The position numbers and the translations under genes were made by a program. Below are positions 1 to 8,331 of a stretch of DNA of 64,000 nt, piece by piece; the first letter of the stretch is position 1; every line of letters begins with the position of its first letter. This stretch comes from an uncultured Flavobacteriales bacterium (GTDB taxonomy: Bacteria; Bacteroidota; Bacteroidia; Flavobacteriales_D; Crocinitomicaceae): the NCBI GenBank assembly GCA_905480145.1, contig CAJQPA010000018.1, positions 40,159-104,158 on the forward strand, given 5' to 3'. The notes below the pieces were generated by a model. The model had not been told where the DNA came from. It did no database searches and saw only the letters and a program-made list of their open reading frames with translations.

Positions 1-1
1 T

Positions 2-1009
2 GAATTACTTGAGTTATTTTGTGCTGAACGTGATTTACTATCCTGTCTATTCCCTGTAGCTTGGGCCTATAATAATGATTTTCAAAACCCTCCGATTGGT
101 GGAAGTCAGGTTTTTGCAGCATGGTTGAATAAGAAAATTGACACGACTAATGAGTCTCAAGTTATTCTGAGTGCCGATGTTAAAAACATTGTAATTGAAG
201 ATAATTCTTTCAAAAGTGTCAAATACACCAAACGAAATAAATCTTATGAATTAAAAGGTAAATACCTCATTGCTGCCTGTGATGTTAGCAAGCTATATAA
301 AAGTATGTTGCCAAAAGCAAAACAAAATAATGACATTCTTAAAACGCTTGAAACATCAGAAATGTACAGCTCCTCTGTAACAGTTACACTTGCACTGGAC
401 TGCACTGTAGAAGAATTAGGCTTTGGACATGAATTGGTTTTTATAAGTAAAGATAATAGCTCACGAGACGCACATAGTTCAGGTGACCCTCACACATCTG
501 CTATTAGTGTTTTAGCTCCAACCGCCAGAGACAAAACGATGGCTCCTGATGGGTATGGTACTTTAACTATTTACGTTCCGGCTTGGATGGACTATAAGAA
601 TAAATGGGGCACTAAACTAAATGATAAGGGAGAATATGTGCGTGGTGAGGAGTATATCAAAATAAAGGAAGAATATGCCTCTATTGTAATTGATCGAGTT
701 GCAGAAAAAATGTGTCCTGACCTTAAAAAGCATATTCTTTTTCAAGAAGTGGCCACTCCTATCACTTATCATCGCTACTCTCATAATAAAGATGGATCAA
801 TGATGGGCACGCGCCCCGGTAAAATTAATATGCAAAATAAAGTAGCACATTACAAAACGCATTTCAACAACGTAATAATCGGTGGACATTGGGCAGAGTT
901 AGGAGGTGGTATTCCAATTGCAACAAAAGCTGCTTTTAATGCCTCACTTATTGTTTTAAAAGATTTGAATCCAAAAGCTTTTAACGAACTTGTAAACGTA
1001 ATGAAGTAA
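2..1009 (+). CDS. Phytoene desaturase-type FAD oxidoreductase, C-terminal part (5' end outside window)
   Basis: The reading frame is open from base 2, so this is the C-terminal part of a longer gene; the TTG at 125 is internal. The codons before it encode NPPIGGSQVFAAWL, a stretch typical of the substrate-binding half of phytoene desaturase/carotenoid isomerase-like flavoenzymes, and the C-terminus has the GGHWAELGGGIPIATKAA segment that closes the FAD site in this family. The N-terminal Rossmann motif is outside the window. Its stop overlaps the start of the MMPL fusion gene by one base (TAATG), so the two are translationally coupled. From context I infer a redox role in aryl-polyene/flexirubin pigment formation; the exact substrate cannot be read from sequence. 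Confidence 0.8.
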   Translation, partial: ELLELFCAERDLLSCLFPVAWAYNNDFQNPPIGGSQVFAAWLNKKIDTTNESQVILSADVKNIVIEDNSFKSVKYTKRNKSYELKGKYLIAACDVSKLYKSMLPKAKQNNDILKTLETSEMYSSSVTVTLALDCTVEELGFGHELVFISKDNSSRDAHSSGDPHTSAISVLAPTARDKTMAPDGYGTLTIYVPAWMDYKNKWGTKLNDKGEYVRGEEYIKIKEEYASIVIDRVAEKMCPDLKKHILFQEVATPITYHRYSHNKDGSMMGTRPGKINMQNKVAHYKTHFNNVIIGGHWAELGGGIPIATKAAFNASLIVLKDLNPKAFNELVNVMK

Positions 1010-4000
1010 TGGGGTTCTTTTTAAGCAAAATCATTCTATTCTTCAACCGAAACAAACTTCTTTATTTTGGTCTTCTTGCAGTCATATCAGGAATCTTGTT
1101 TTCAGGAGTTACCCGCTTAAATTTGGATGAAAATATTTATGGAATATTTCCTAAGGGCGAGCAATTCGAAAAATTCAATGATGTACTTAAAAAAAATAGC
1201 CTTAATAAGCAGGTTATTTTTTCCATTAATACTGCAGAAAAAGAGTATGAAGAAGTTTACGAATCGCTTGATAAAGTATCTGGAGAAATCACCTCTAAAA
1301 CTAAAGATCTTTTAACGGATTTTGTTGTTTTTCGTGATGATCAACAAGAAAATGTTCTAAATCATTATTATACTTTTTTTCCTGCATACCTCACTTCAAA
1401 CGATTATCAAAAAATAGAAGAGAATCTAAATGTAGATTCCATCTCCAACTCAATCACTAAAGTCTCCGAGCAATTAAGTTCTGCTAATTCATTATTCCTA
1501 AGGAAGATCTTAGCAAAAGACCCTCTGGGACTAATGTGGCCAAAGCTTAAAGCCATTAATCCTCAATTGGACTCTTCGCACTATTCTGTTGAAGATGGAA
1601 TACTTTACTCTACAGAACATGACAGAGCATTCTTCACAGCGGTTTTAAATTTTGAAATTAACGACAACAAAAAGAACAACGAACTAAGTATAAAACTTGA
1701 TTCCTTAACCTCTAAATTTACTGAGTTTGATCTTGATTACTTTGGTACATTTAGAATCTCACATGAAAACGCTGTCCAAGTTAAAAAAGACACTTCATTA
1801 ACCATTATCATTAGTATAGGGTTAATACTTCTTCTTCTTATTGTTTACTACAGAAGTTTGTTTACTCCAATTTTCTTTATTCTCCCCGCTTTATTTTCAG
1901 GTTTTTGTGGATTGGGAATCCTAGGTTTTATTGACCCAAATATTTCGGCCATTTCAGTAGCGACATCCGCCGTTTTAATGGGGATTGTTTTAGATTATGC
2001 GTTTCACTTCATGACGCACTACTCACATACCGGAAGTCTTGAGAAAACTGTTCAGCAATTGAGTTTTCCTATGTTGGTTGGCAGTTTTACGACCATTGCT
2101 GCTTTTTTAGCATTATTATTTACAGACTCGGTCGTTCTGCAAAATTTTGGTCTTTTAGCTCTTCTCACTTTATCCAGTGCTGCCATATTCACCTTAGTTT
2201 TTCTTCCAACTTTAATTCACATTACTGGGTTTAAAGTAAAAATAAGATCAAACTCTCAGAAATTTAAAACCCCAAAATGGATCACTAAAATTGCCGTTTT
2301 TTTGACCTTGATTATTGGTGTAATGTTCATTCTCAAAAAACCTATTGTTGAATTTGATTCTAACCTGAACAACTTAAGCTATCATTCAGAAGAATTGGTT
2401 GAAAAAGAAGATTATTACACTGGAATCAATCCCATCAATGAAAAAAAACTTCATTTTTTTATTGAAGGAAAAACAAAGGAAGAAGCCATTGAGCGCAACT
2501 TTAAATTGTTCCAGAAGTTGATCAGTTATCACGAAAAATTTGAACTTGAAGAAATTATTTCCGTTGGCTCATACCTAATCCCTAAAAGTATTTTACATGG
2601 AAAACAAAATGATTGGTCTCAATTCTGGAAAGACAGAATTGACCCAACTTATTCCAAAATAAATGAAGCGGGGTCAAATCATGATTTTTCAAAAAATGCA
2701 TTCTTCCCATTTAAATCCTGGATAGAAAACACTAATATCTCGTTGCTTTCTTCAAACGAAAAACTCATCAAAGAACTTGGAATATCAAAATTGATTTACA
2801 AAAACAATAATGAATGGAATATTACTACTAGTGTTGTCGTCAAAAGGTCTAAAGTTGATCATTTAAAACAAGAATTGAACGAAGTGAAAGGTCTCTATAT
2901 TTTTGACTTCACAGAAATGGCTGGCGTATTAATGCAAACCGTTCAGAAAGACTTTAATTATTTATTGTTGTTTTCTTCTTTAATTGTTCTTTTATCACTT
3001 CTAATTATTTATGGTAGAATTGAATTGGCGCTCTTTAGTTTCTTTCCAATGCTAATTAGTTGGATATGGATTCTTTACATCGCAAGCTGGTTAGGTATCC
3101 CATTCAACTTTATTAATATCATCGTTGCGACATTCATTTTTGGCCTAGGTGATGATTTCAGTATTTTTGTAACTGATGGATTGATTCAAAAATACAAGAC
3201 GAATGCTTCCTCTCTTAACTCTTATAAATCGGCTATCGTACTCTCCGGAATAACCACTATTATTGGTACCGGTGTCCTTTACTTCGCAAAGCATCCTGCG
3301 ATACATTCAATCTCTGTAATTAGCGTTGTGGGAATAAGCTGTATTCTATTCGTGACCTTGTTTGTTCAGCCCGCAATATTTAGATTTTTTGTCACAGCAA
3401 GAACGGCAAAAAAGCAATCCCCTATAACCTTATTAGGATTGTTAATGAGTGTATTACTTTTCTCAAGCTTTCTTGCTGGCTGTATTCTGCTTAATGTTTC
3501 TATTCTAATATTAATACTTATTCCAATACAAAAAAATAAAAAAAGAAGTATTATCAATTTTATCATTTCTAAAATGTGCTGGTTCATCATTTATTTAGGA
3601 ATCCATACAAAAAAGAAATTTGTGAATTTTGACAAAATTGACTTTTCAAAACCATCACTTATTGTTGCCAATCATTCTTCTTTCCTTGACATCCTAGTTC
3701 TTTTAATGCTCAACCCCAAGACCATTATCATGGTCAAATCCTGGGTCTATAATTCTCCAATTTTCGGAGCTCCTATACGCTACGCTGGTTTCGTGTTTGT
3801 ACAGGAGGGTCATGAGCAAAACATGGCGGTCATAAAAGAACGAATCAATGAAGGATACTCAATCGTGATATACCCTGAAGGGACTAGAAGTGCTGATGGG
3901 TTAATTCATCGTTTTCATAAAGGTGCTTTTTTCTTAGCGAAAGAATTGAATCTTGACATTCAACCAATACTAATTTCTGGTGTCCATTATGTAAACCCTA

Positions 4001-4812
4001 AGAATGATTTCATAATTAAATCCGGAACAATAACAATAACAGCGCTAGAAAGAATTAAGTCTGGAAGTCCTGAATTTGAGCAACGATTTGGATTACTTAC
4101 GAAAGCCGTTGCAAAAAAGATGAGGCAAACGAATTTATTGGTACATAAAGAGCATTATAACACAGCAGAACTAAAAAATAGAGTATTGTATAACTACCTC
4201 TATAAAAACCCAATTATAGAATGGTATGTTCGCATTAAATGGGGGTTTGAAAAAATAAACTTTGAGCTCTACGATTCTCTCATTCAAAATCGTAAAAAGA
4301 TCTATGATATAGGCTGTGGCCTTGGATATCTTGATTATTACCTTCACTATAGGAACCCTTCAAGAGTAATTACAGGAATCGATTATGATCAAGACAAAAT
4401 AGCCTTGGCGGAGCATGGTTATGACAAAACAGATAATTTATCTTTTGAACATGGGGACATCAGAAGTTTGTTGCTTGAAGACCCGGAGGTGGTTTTTTTC
4501 AATGATGTACTCCATTATCTTCAACCGGCGGAACAATTTGTTGTTTTAAAAAATACACTTGACGCATTAAGCGAGGATGGAATTATTTTTATTCGAGACG
4601 GAATTACTGATTTGAACAGTCGCCATAACAGAACGAAAAAGACTGAAAAATACTCCACAAAAATTATTAATTTTAACAAAACAACGAACGACCTAACTTT
4701 TTTTTCATCTGAAGAAATTTTTAATTTTGCAAAAAAGAATAACGCTAGTTGTAAGATGATTCAACAATCTAAAAGAACGTCAAACGTTTTATTTATACTT
4801 CGGAAAAATTGA
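1009..4812 (+). CDS. MMPL-family exporter fused to PlsC-type acyltransferase and SAM methyltransferase
   Basis: A 1267-residue protein with three recognisable parts. Residues about 1-800 are an RND/MMPL-type exporter: one N-terminal membrane helix, a periplasmic loop, a helix cluster (about 260-410), a second loop and a second cluster (about 650-800). Residues about 860-1060 are a lysophospholipid-type acyltransferase with the catalytic H889-x4-D894 motif (NHSSFLD) and YPEGTRS at 955-961. Residues about 1090-1267 are a class I SAM methyltransferase with the glycine-rich DIGCGLGY at 1100. MMPL exporters, acyltransferases and methyltransferases are standard parts of aryl-polyene/flexirubin clusters, where the pigment is acylated and placed in the outer membrane. 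I infer that this one polypeptide exports, esterifies and methylates the product or its lipid carrier. It overlaps the upstream gene by one base. Confidence 0.85.
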   Translation: MGFFLSKIILFFNRNKLLYFGLLAVISGILFSGVTRLNLDENIYGIFPKGEQFEKFNDVLKKNSLNKQVIFSINTAEKEYEEVYESLDKVSGEITSKTKDLLTDFVVFRDDQQENVLNHYYTFFPAYLTSNDYQKIEENLNVDSISNSITKVSEQLSSANSLFLRKILAKDPLGLMWPKLKAINPQLDSSHYSVEDGILYSTEHDRAFFTAVLNFEINDNKKNNELSIKLDSLTSKFTEFDLDYFGTFRISHENAVQVKKDTSLTIIISIGLILLLLIVYYRSLFTPIFFILPALFSGFCGLGILGFIDPNISAISVATSAVLMGIVLDYAFHFMTHYSHTGSLEKTVQQLSFPMLVGSFTTIAAFLALLFTDSVVLQNFGLLALLTLSSAAIFTLVFLPTLIHITGFKVKIRSNSQKFKTPKWITKIAVFLTLIIGVMFILKKPIVEFDSNLNNLSYHSEELVEKEDYYTGINPINEKKLHFFIEGKTKEEAIERNFKLFQKLISYHEKFELEEIISVGSYLIPKSILHGKQNDWSQFWKDRIDPTYSKINEAGSNHDFSKNAFFPFKSWIENTNISLLSSNEKLIKELGISKLIYKNNNEWNITTSVVVKRSKVDHLKQELNEVKGLYIFDFTEMAGVLMQTVQKDFNYLLLFSSLIVLLSLLIIYGRIELALFSFFPMLISWIWILYIASWLGIPFNFINIIVATFIFGLGDDFSIFVTDGLIQKYKTNASSLNSYKSAIVLSGITTIIGTGVLYFAKHPAIHSISVISVVGISCILFVTLFVQPAIFRFFVTARTAKKQSPITLLGLLMSVLLFSSFLAGCILLNVSILILILIPIQKNKKRSIINFIISKMCWFIIYLGIHTKKKFVNFDKIDFSKPSLIVANHSSFLDILVLLMLNPKTIIMVKSWVYNSPIFGAPIRYAGFVFVQEGHEQNMAVIKERINEGYSIVIYPEGTRSADGLIHRFHKGAFFLAKELNLDIQPILISGVHYVNPKNDFIIKSGTITITALERIKSGSPEFEQRFGLLTKAVAKKMRQTNLLVHKEHYNTAELKNRVLYNYLYKNPIIEWYVRIKWGFEKINFELYDSLIQNRKKIYDIGCGLGYLDYYLHYRNPSRVITGIDYDQDKIALAEHGYDKTDNLSFEHGDIRSLLLEDPEVVFFNDVLHYLQPAEQFVVLKNTLDALSEDGIIFIRDGITDLNSRHNRTKKTEKYSTKIINFNKTTNDLTFFSSEEIFNFAKKNNASCKMIQQSKRTSNVLFILRKN

Positions 4813-4814
4813 AA

Positions 4815-6362
4815 ATGGATACGCAACATAAAGAATATGACTTTGTAATTATTGGCTCAGGAATGGGAGGTTTATGTACTGCGATATTACTTGGTATGGA
4901 AGGGCACTCTGTATTAATACTTGAAAAAAACCATCAAATTGGTGGAAGCCTCCAAGTCTTTAGCAGAGACAAATGTATTTTTGATACTGGAGTGCATTAT
5001 ATAGGATCATTAGACGAAGGGGAAACGTTAAATAAGATTTTTAGGTATATGGGAATCTTTGATGATTTACCATTACAACGGTTAGATGATGAATCTTTCG
5101 ATGTATTAAGATTTCCAAGTGGGAAATCTTATAAAATGGGACAAGGCTATGAAAATTTTAAAAAAGGTTTTTATCAAGAATTCCCGAATGAAAAGGATGC
5201 AATTGATCAATTTTGCGATAAAATAATAGAAACATGTGAATACTTTCCGCTTTATAATCTGGAAGTGGATTCGCCAAACAATTACATAGAAAAACCAGAA
5301 TTACTTGAGCTAGATGCATGGTCTTATGTCTCCTCACTTACCGACAATGTCGAATTAAAGTCGGCACTGCTTGGAAATGGTGCTCTATATGCAGGAGAAA
5401 TGCACATCACCCCTTTTTACGTTGTTGCATTAATTACCAACAGCTATATTAAGGGGTCTTATCGAATTAAAAATGGTGGCGGAGAAATGTCTAAACTACT
5501 AGCTAAAAAATTAAGGAGTGTAGGTGGAGAAATTCTAAAACATCAAACTGTAGTTAATGCAGAGTATGATGAAAAAAATGTAACTGCGCTGATTACAGAG
5601 GACGGCACTAAGTATTATGGTAAAAACTATATTTCAAATTTGCACCCGGCTGCAACTATTGACCTTTTTGGAGAAAAAAAATTCAGACCGGCATATCGTA
5701 AGAGAATTAAAAAATTAAAGAATACGGTCTCATCATTTACCCTTTATCTCTCTTTAAAAGAAAATACATTTCCATATTTCAACCATAATTTCTATGATTT
5801 CTTCATTGATCATGAGGACATTTGGAATATTGCAGATTACAAAAACAACTTTGATGATAAGAGCTGGCCTCAAGCTATTTTCTCATGCACTCCAGTCAAA
5901 AAAAACCAAACGGAATATGCTGATTCATTATCTTCCATGGCATTCATGGACTATGAAGAAGTGAGTCAATGGGGAGATACATACAATACGATCGCTAAAA
6001 AAGGTAATCGAGGTGAATCTTACCAAGAGTTTAAGCACAAAAAAGAACAACAAATGATTGATCGCTTATCAGAACGTTTTCCTAACATTAGGGAATGTAT
6101 CAAAGGCGTTTATAGCTCAACTCCTGTAACCTATAAAAACTATATTGGAACTAGTGATGGATCTATGTATGGAATAAGAAAAGATGTTAACAATATATTA
6201 GCTTCACAAATTAACGCTAAAACTAAAATTCCTAATGTATATTTAACTGGTCAAAGCCTTATTTTTCATGGGATTCTAGGAACATCAATTGGGGCGTTGG
6301 TTACTTGTTTTAATTTTATTGACCAAGAAAACTTAGTGAACAAAATTAAAGCGGCAAAATAA
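4815..6362 (+). CDS. Phytoene desaturase/retinol saturase-like FAD oxidoreductase
   Basis: The N-terminus carries a dinucleotide-binding fold, VIIGSGMGGLCTAILL (GxGxxG), followed by the acidic residue of the FAD ribose site in LILEKNHQIGGS, and the C-terminus has the YLTGQSLIFHGILGTSIGA flavin-closing segment. At about 515 residues it has the usual length for CrtI/retinol-saturase-like enzymes. I start it at the ATG at 4815; a TTG two codons earlier overlaps the upstream stop. It is the third gene of a tight plus-strand operon and the second enzyme of this family in it, flanking the MMPL fusion. A role in desaturating or reducing the polyene chain is inferred from context only. Confidence 0.85.
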   Translation: MDTQHKEYDFVIIGSGMGGLCTAILLGMEGHSVLILEKNHQIGGSLQVFSRDKCIFDTGVHYIGSLDEGETLNKIFRYMGIFDDLPLQRLDDESFDVLRFPSGKSYKMGQGYENFKKGFYQEFPNEKDAIDQFCDKIIETCEYFPLYNLEVDSPNNYIEKPELLELDAWSYVSSLTDNVELKSALLGNGALYAGEMHITPFYVVALITNSYIKGSYRIKNGGGEMSKLLAKKLRSVGGEILKHQTVVNAEYDEKNVTALITEDGTKYYGKNYISNLHPAATIDLFGEKKFRPAYRKRIKKLKNTVSSFTLYLSLKENTFPYFNHNFYDFFIDHEDIWNIADYKNNFDDKSWPQAIFSCTPVKKNQTEYADSLSSMAFMDYEEVSQWGDTYNTIAKKGNRGESYQEFKHKKEQQMIDRLSERFPNIRECIKGVYSSTPVTYKNYIGTSDGSMYGIRKDVNNILASQINAKTKIPNVYLTGQSLIFHGILGTSIGALVTCFNFIDQENLVNKIKAAK

Positions 6363-6376
6363 TAGACATCTTCAAT

Positions 6377-6401
6377 ATTGTAACTGAAACATCAGTACAA
6401 T
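6377..6401. other. Inverted repeat at convergent gene ends
   Basis: ATTGT-A-ACTGA-AACA-TCAGT-ACAAT forms two 5-bp stems separated by one bulged A, with a 4-base loop. It sits between the plus-strand oxidoreductase (ends 6362) and the minus-strand gene ending at 6454. There is no T-run on either side, so a bidirectional terminator or mRNA 3'-end stabiliser is only a suggestion. Confidence 0.4.
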
Positions 6402-6453
6402 AAGGGCAAAAAACTAAAAAAGATGTAGTTATTTCAATTTAATAATTCAAATA

Positions 6454-7095
6454 TTATTTGACTAGGTACTCCTTTCTCCACTTTTTATAAAGTTTCGAAT
6501 CTATAATCTTCAAGCATTGGTAAACTGGACTAATCCAATAGTTCCTTAACCCAAAACCTCTTGGTTCACCAATCATTCTCTCATGAATTAAAATTTCTTT
6601 TGTTGCCAAATTAACCATAACAAAATGGAAACATGCTTCAACCTTTTCCTTATCCAGGTATTCCGCAATAAACATAATACCGATCCCTTTTTCTATAGTA
6701 TAATTAGAATTATTTACAAAACCTTGCATATCATCTTGAGAATAGTTCAAAGCTTTTCCCTCCATGTTTTCTACTGCCGTATTATTATTGATCAAAGTAA
6801 TGTCAGAAAGATTATATGCAACATGATCTTTTCGTAAAGCATTCTTAAAGCTATATTTTTCTTTTTCGTTTTTCACGACTCCATTCCATCCTTCAAAATA
6901 TTTATCTTTGACCGCAGAAATACCCACGTTTCCTGCCGATTCAAATTGAGAAAATTCACCGATAAACTTCGCATGGGAATAATCTATTCCCATATAAGTA
7001 TATTCGAAATCAGTTGGTCTAAAAATATCTGACGTCTTCTGTGCAAAAGTCAATATGCTAAATGTACAGGCTAGGGTTAAAATAATTACTTTCAT
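6454..7095 (-). CDS. Secreted protein of unknown function in pigment-type cluster
   Basis: A 213-residue protein with a clear N-terminal signal peptide (MKVIILTLACTFSILTFAQ) and no membrane segment after it, so probably periplasmic or at the outer membrane. I do not recognise the family. The mature part is rich in aromatic and charged residues and has no cysteine pair or lipobox that I can see. Its ATG overlaps the stop of the adenylating enzyme upstream by four bases (ATGA), indicating co-translation, so it probably serves the same pathway. The sequence is consistent with the small secreted accessory proteins found in flexirubin/aryl-polyene clusters, but that is inference. Confidence 0.75.
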   Translation of the reverse strand: MKVIILTLACTFSILTFAQKTSDIFRPTDFEYTYMGIDYSHAKFIGEFSQFESAGNVGISAVKDKYFEGWNGVVKNEKEKYSFKNALRKDHVAYNLSDITLINNNTAVENMEGKALNYSQDDMQGFVNNSNYTIEKGIGIMFIAEYLDKEKVEACFHFVMVNLATKEILIHERMIGEPRGFGLRNYWISPVYQCLKIIDSKLYKKWRKEYLVK

Positions 7096-8330
7096 AAAAA
7101 TGTGATATAATTGGGTTTACGTTTACCGGGGTTTATGATGTGCTTTTTTAATTCTTTTTCTGTTACTAACAATAACTCTGGTGCTACTTTTAATTTTGTT
7201 TTCAATTTCAATAACAATTCTTTTAACAAGTCTGCATCAACTTCTTTTTCTGAAAGAAGAATTTTCAAGTTAATCGCAGTCATATCAATTTGGTCTACTA
7301 AGATATGATATAAATCAATTTTATCAAAAGACATTAATACATTATAAATTGATTGTGGGTAAATACTAGTACCTTTGAATTTTATCAATTGACTTTTACG
7401 ACCTATTATTGGTCCTATCCTAGGTGAACTTGACCCACATTTACATTTATCTGACCAAAATGCAGCAATATCTCCTGTTCTATAACGAATAAGAGGAGTT
7501 CCTTCAACTCCTAAAGTCGTAATTACAATTTCTCCTTCTTCACCGTTACTGACATGTGTATCATTTTCTCTCAATACTTCCAGATGCAAAAGTTCTTTAT
7601 TTAAGTGTCCTCCATTTTGCATCTTACATTCTGAAAATGCCGTAGCCATTTCAGTTGAAGCATAGGTCGAAAACAACTTCACATCCCATTTAGAAGTAAT
7701 CTTGCTACCAATTAAATTATAGTTGAAGCTATTATCCCGTATTGATTCACCTATACAAATAATTGAATCAATAGACGTTTTATTATAATCAATACCATTT
7801 TTATCAGCGTAATCCAATAACAGTAAAATAAACGATGGAACAGCAATTAACTTTGTTGGTTTATACTTAAGTATAGAGTCCCATTGAGCAGATATAGCAC
7901 CTGGGCCTTGACGAATTATTCCAGCATTCATTTTTTGAACACCCAGGTAATAAGCAATTCCTGCCATAAACTGCTTATCAACAGTCGTTAACAATTGATA
8001 AAGGTCGCCCTCAGAACCATTCATTAAAGTCAAAGAAGCCCTTTCATTCTCTGCTAAACGCTCTAAGTCATTCTTTGTTAGGAAAACTGTAATTGGCTCT
8101 CCAGATGTTCCGGAAGTAGTCACATATTCCGCAATTTTTGACATCTCAACACAACAAAAACGTTCATTTTGAGCCGCAACATCTTCTTTTGTCGTAAATG
8201 GTAAGGATTCAAAATCACCTACGTTAGCATCTTTAAAATGGTTTTGATAAAACGGAGAATTACTCATTACATATTGGATCATTTCTTCCAATGACGCATT
8301 CTTCTCCAAAATAGAATTACTTGTAATCAT
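7092..8330 (-). CDS. PaaK/LuxE-like adenylate-forming enzyme (acyl activation)
   Basis: A member of the ANL superfamily close to phenylacetate-CoA ligase/acyl-protein synthetase. The phosphate-binding loop TTSGTSGEP lies at residues 71-79, the YASTEM motif at about 223-228 and YRTGD at about 283-287. A cysteine-containing segment CKCGSSSPRIG follows, as in PaaK-type enzymes. At 412 residues it is a stand-alone activating enzyme without a carrier domain. Known aryl-polyene clusters use an AMP-ligase to load an aryl starter acid on an acyl carrier protein or CoA; I infer such a role here. It lies one base from the upstream C45-family gene and overlaps the downstream secreted protein by four bases. 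Confidence 0.8.
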   Translation of the reverse strand: MITSNSILEKNASLEEMIQYVMSNSPFYQNHFKDANVGDFESLPFTTKEDVAAQNERFCCVEMSKIAEYVTTSGTSGEPITVFLTKNDLERLAENERASLTLMNGSEGDLYQLLTTVDKQFMAGIAYYLGVQKMNAGIIRQGPGAISAQWDSILKYKPTKLIAVPSFILLLLDYADKNGIDYNKTSIDSIICIGESIRDNSFNYNLIGSKITSKWDVKLFSTYASTEMATAFSECKMQNGGHLNKELLHLEVLRENDTHVSNGEEGEIVITTLGVEGTPLIRYRTGDIAAFWSDKCKCGSSSPRIGPIIGRKSQLIKFKGTSIYPQSIYNVLMSFDKIDLYHILVDQIDMTAINLKILLSEKEVDADLLKELLLKLKTKLKVAPELLLVTEKELKKHIINPGKRKPNYITFL

Positions 8331-8331
8331 T

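Noticed and set aside
125..127. TTG as start of the first gene
   Set aside because: The frame is open and encodes family-typical residues back to base 2, so the gene continues to the left of the window.
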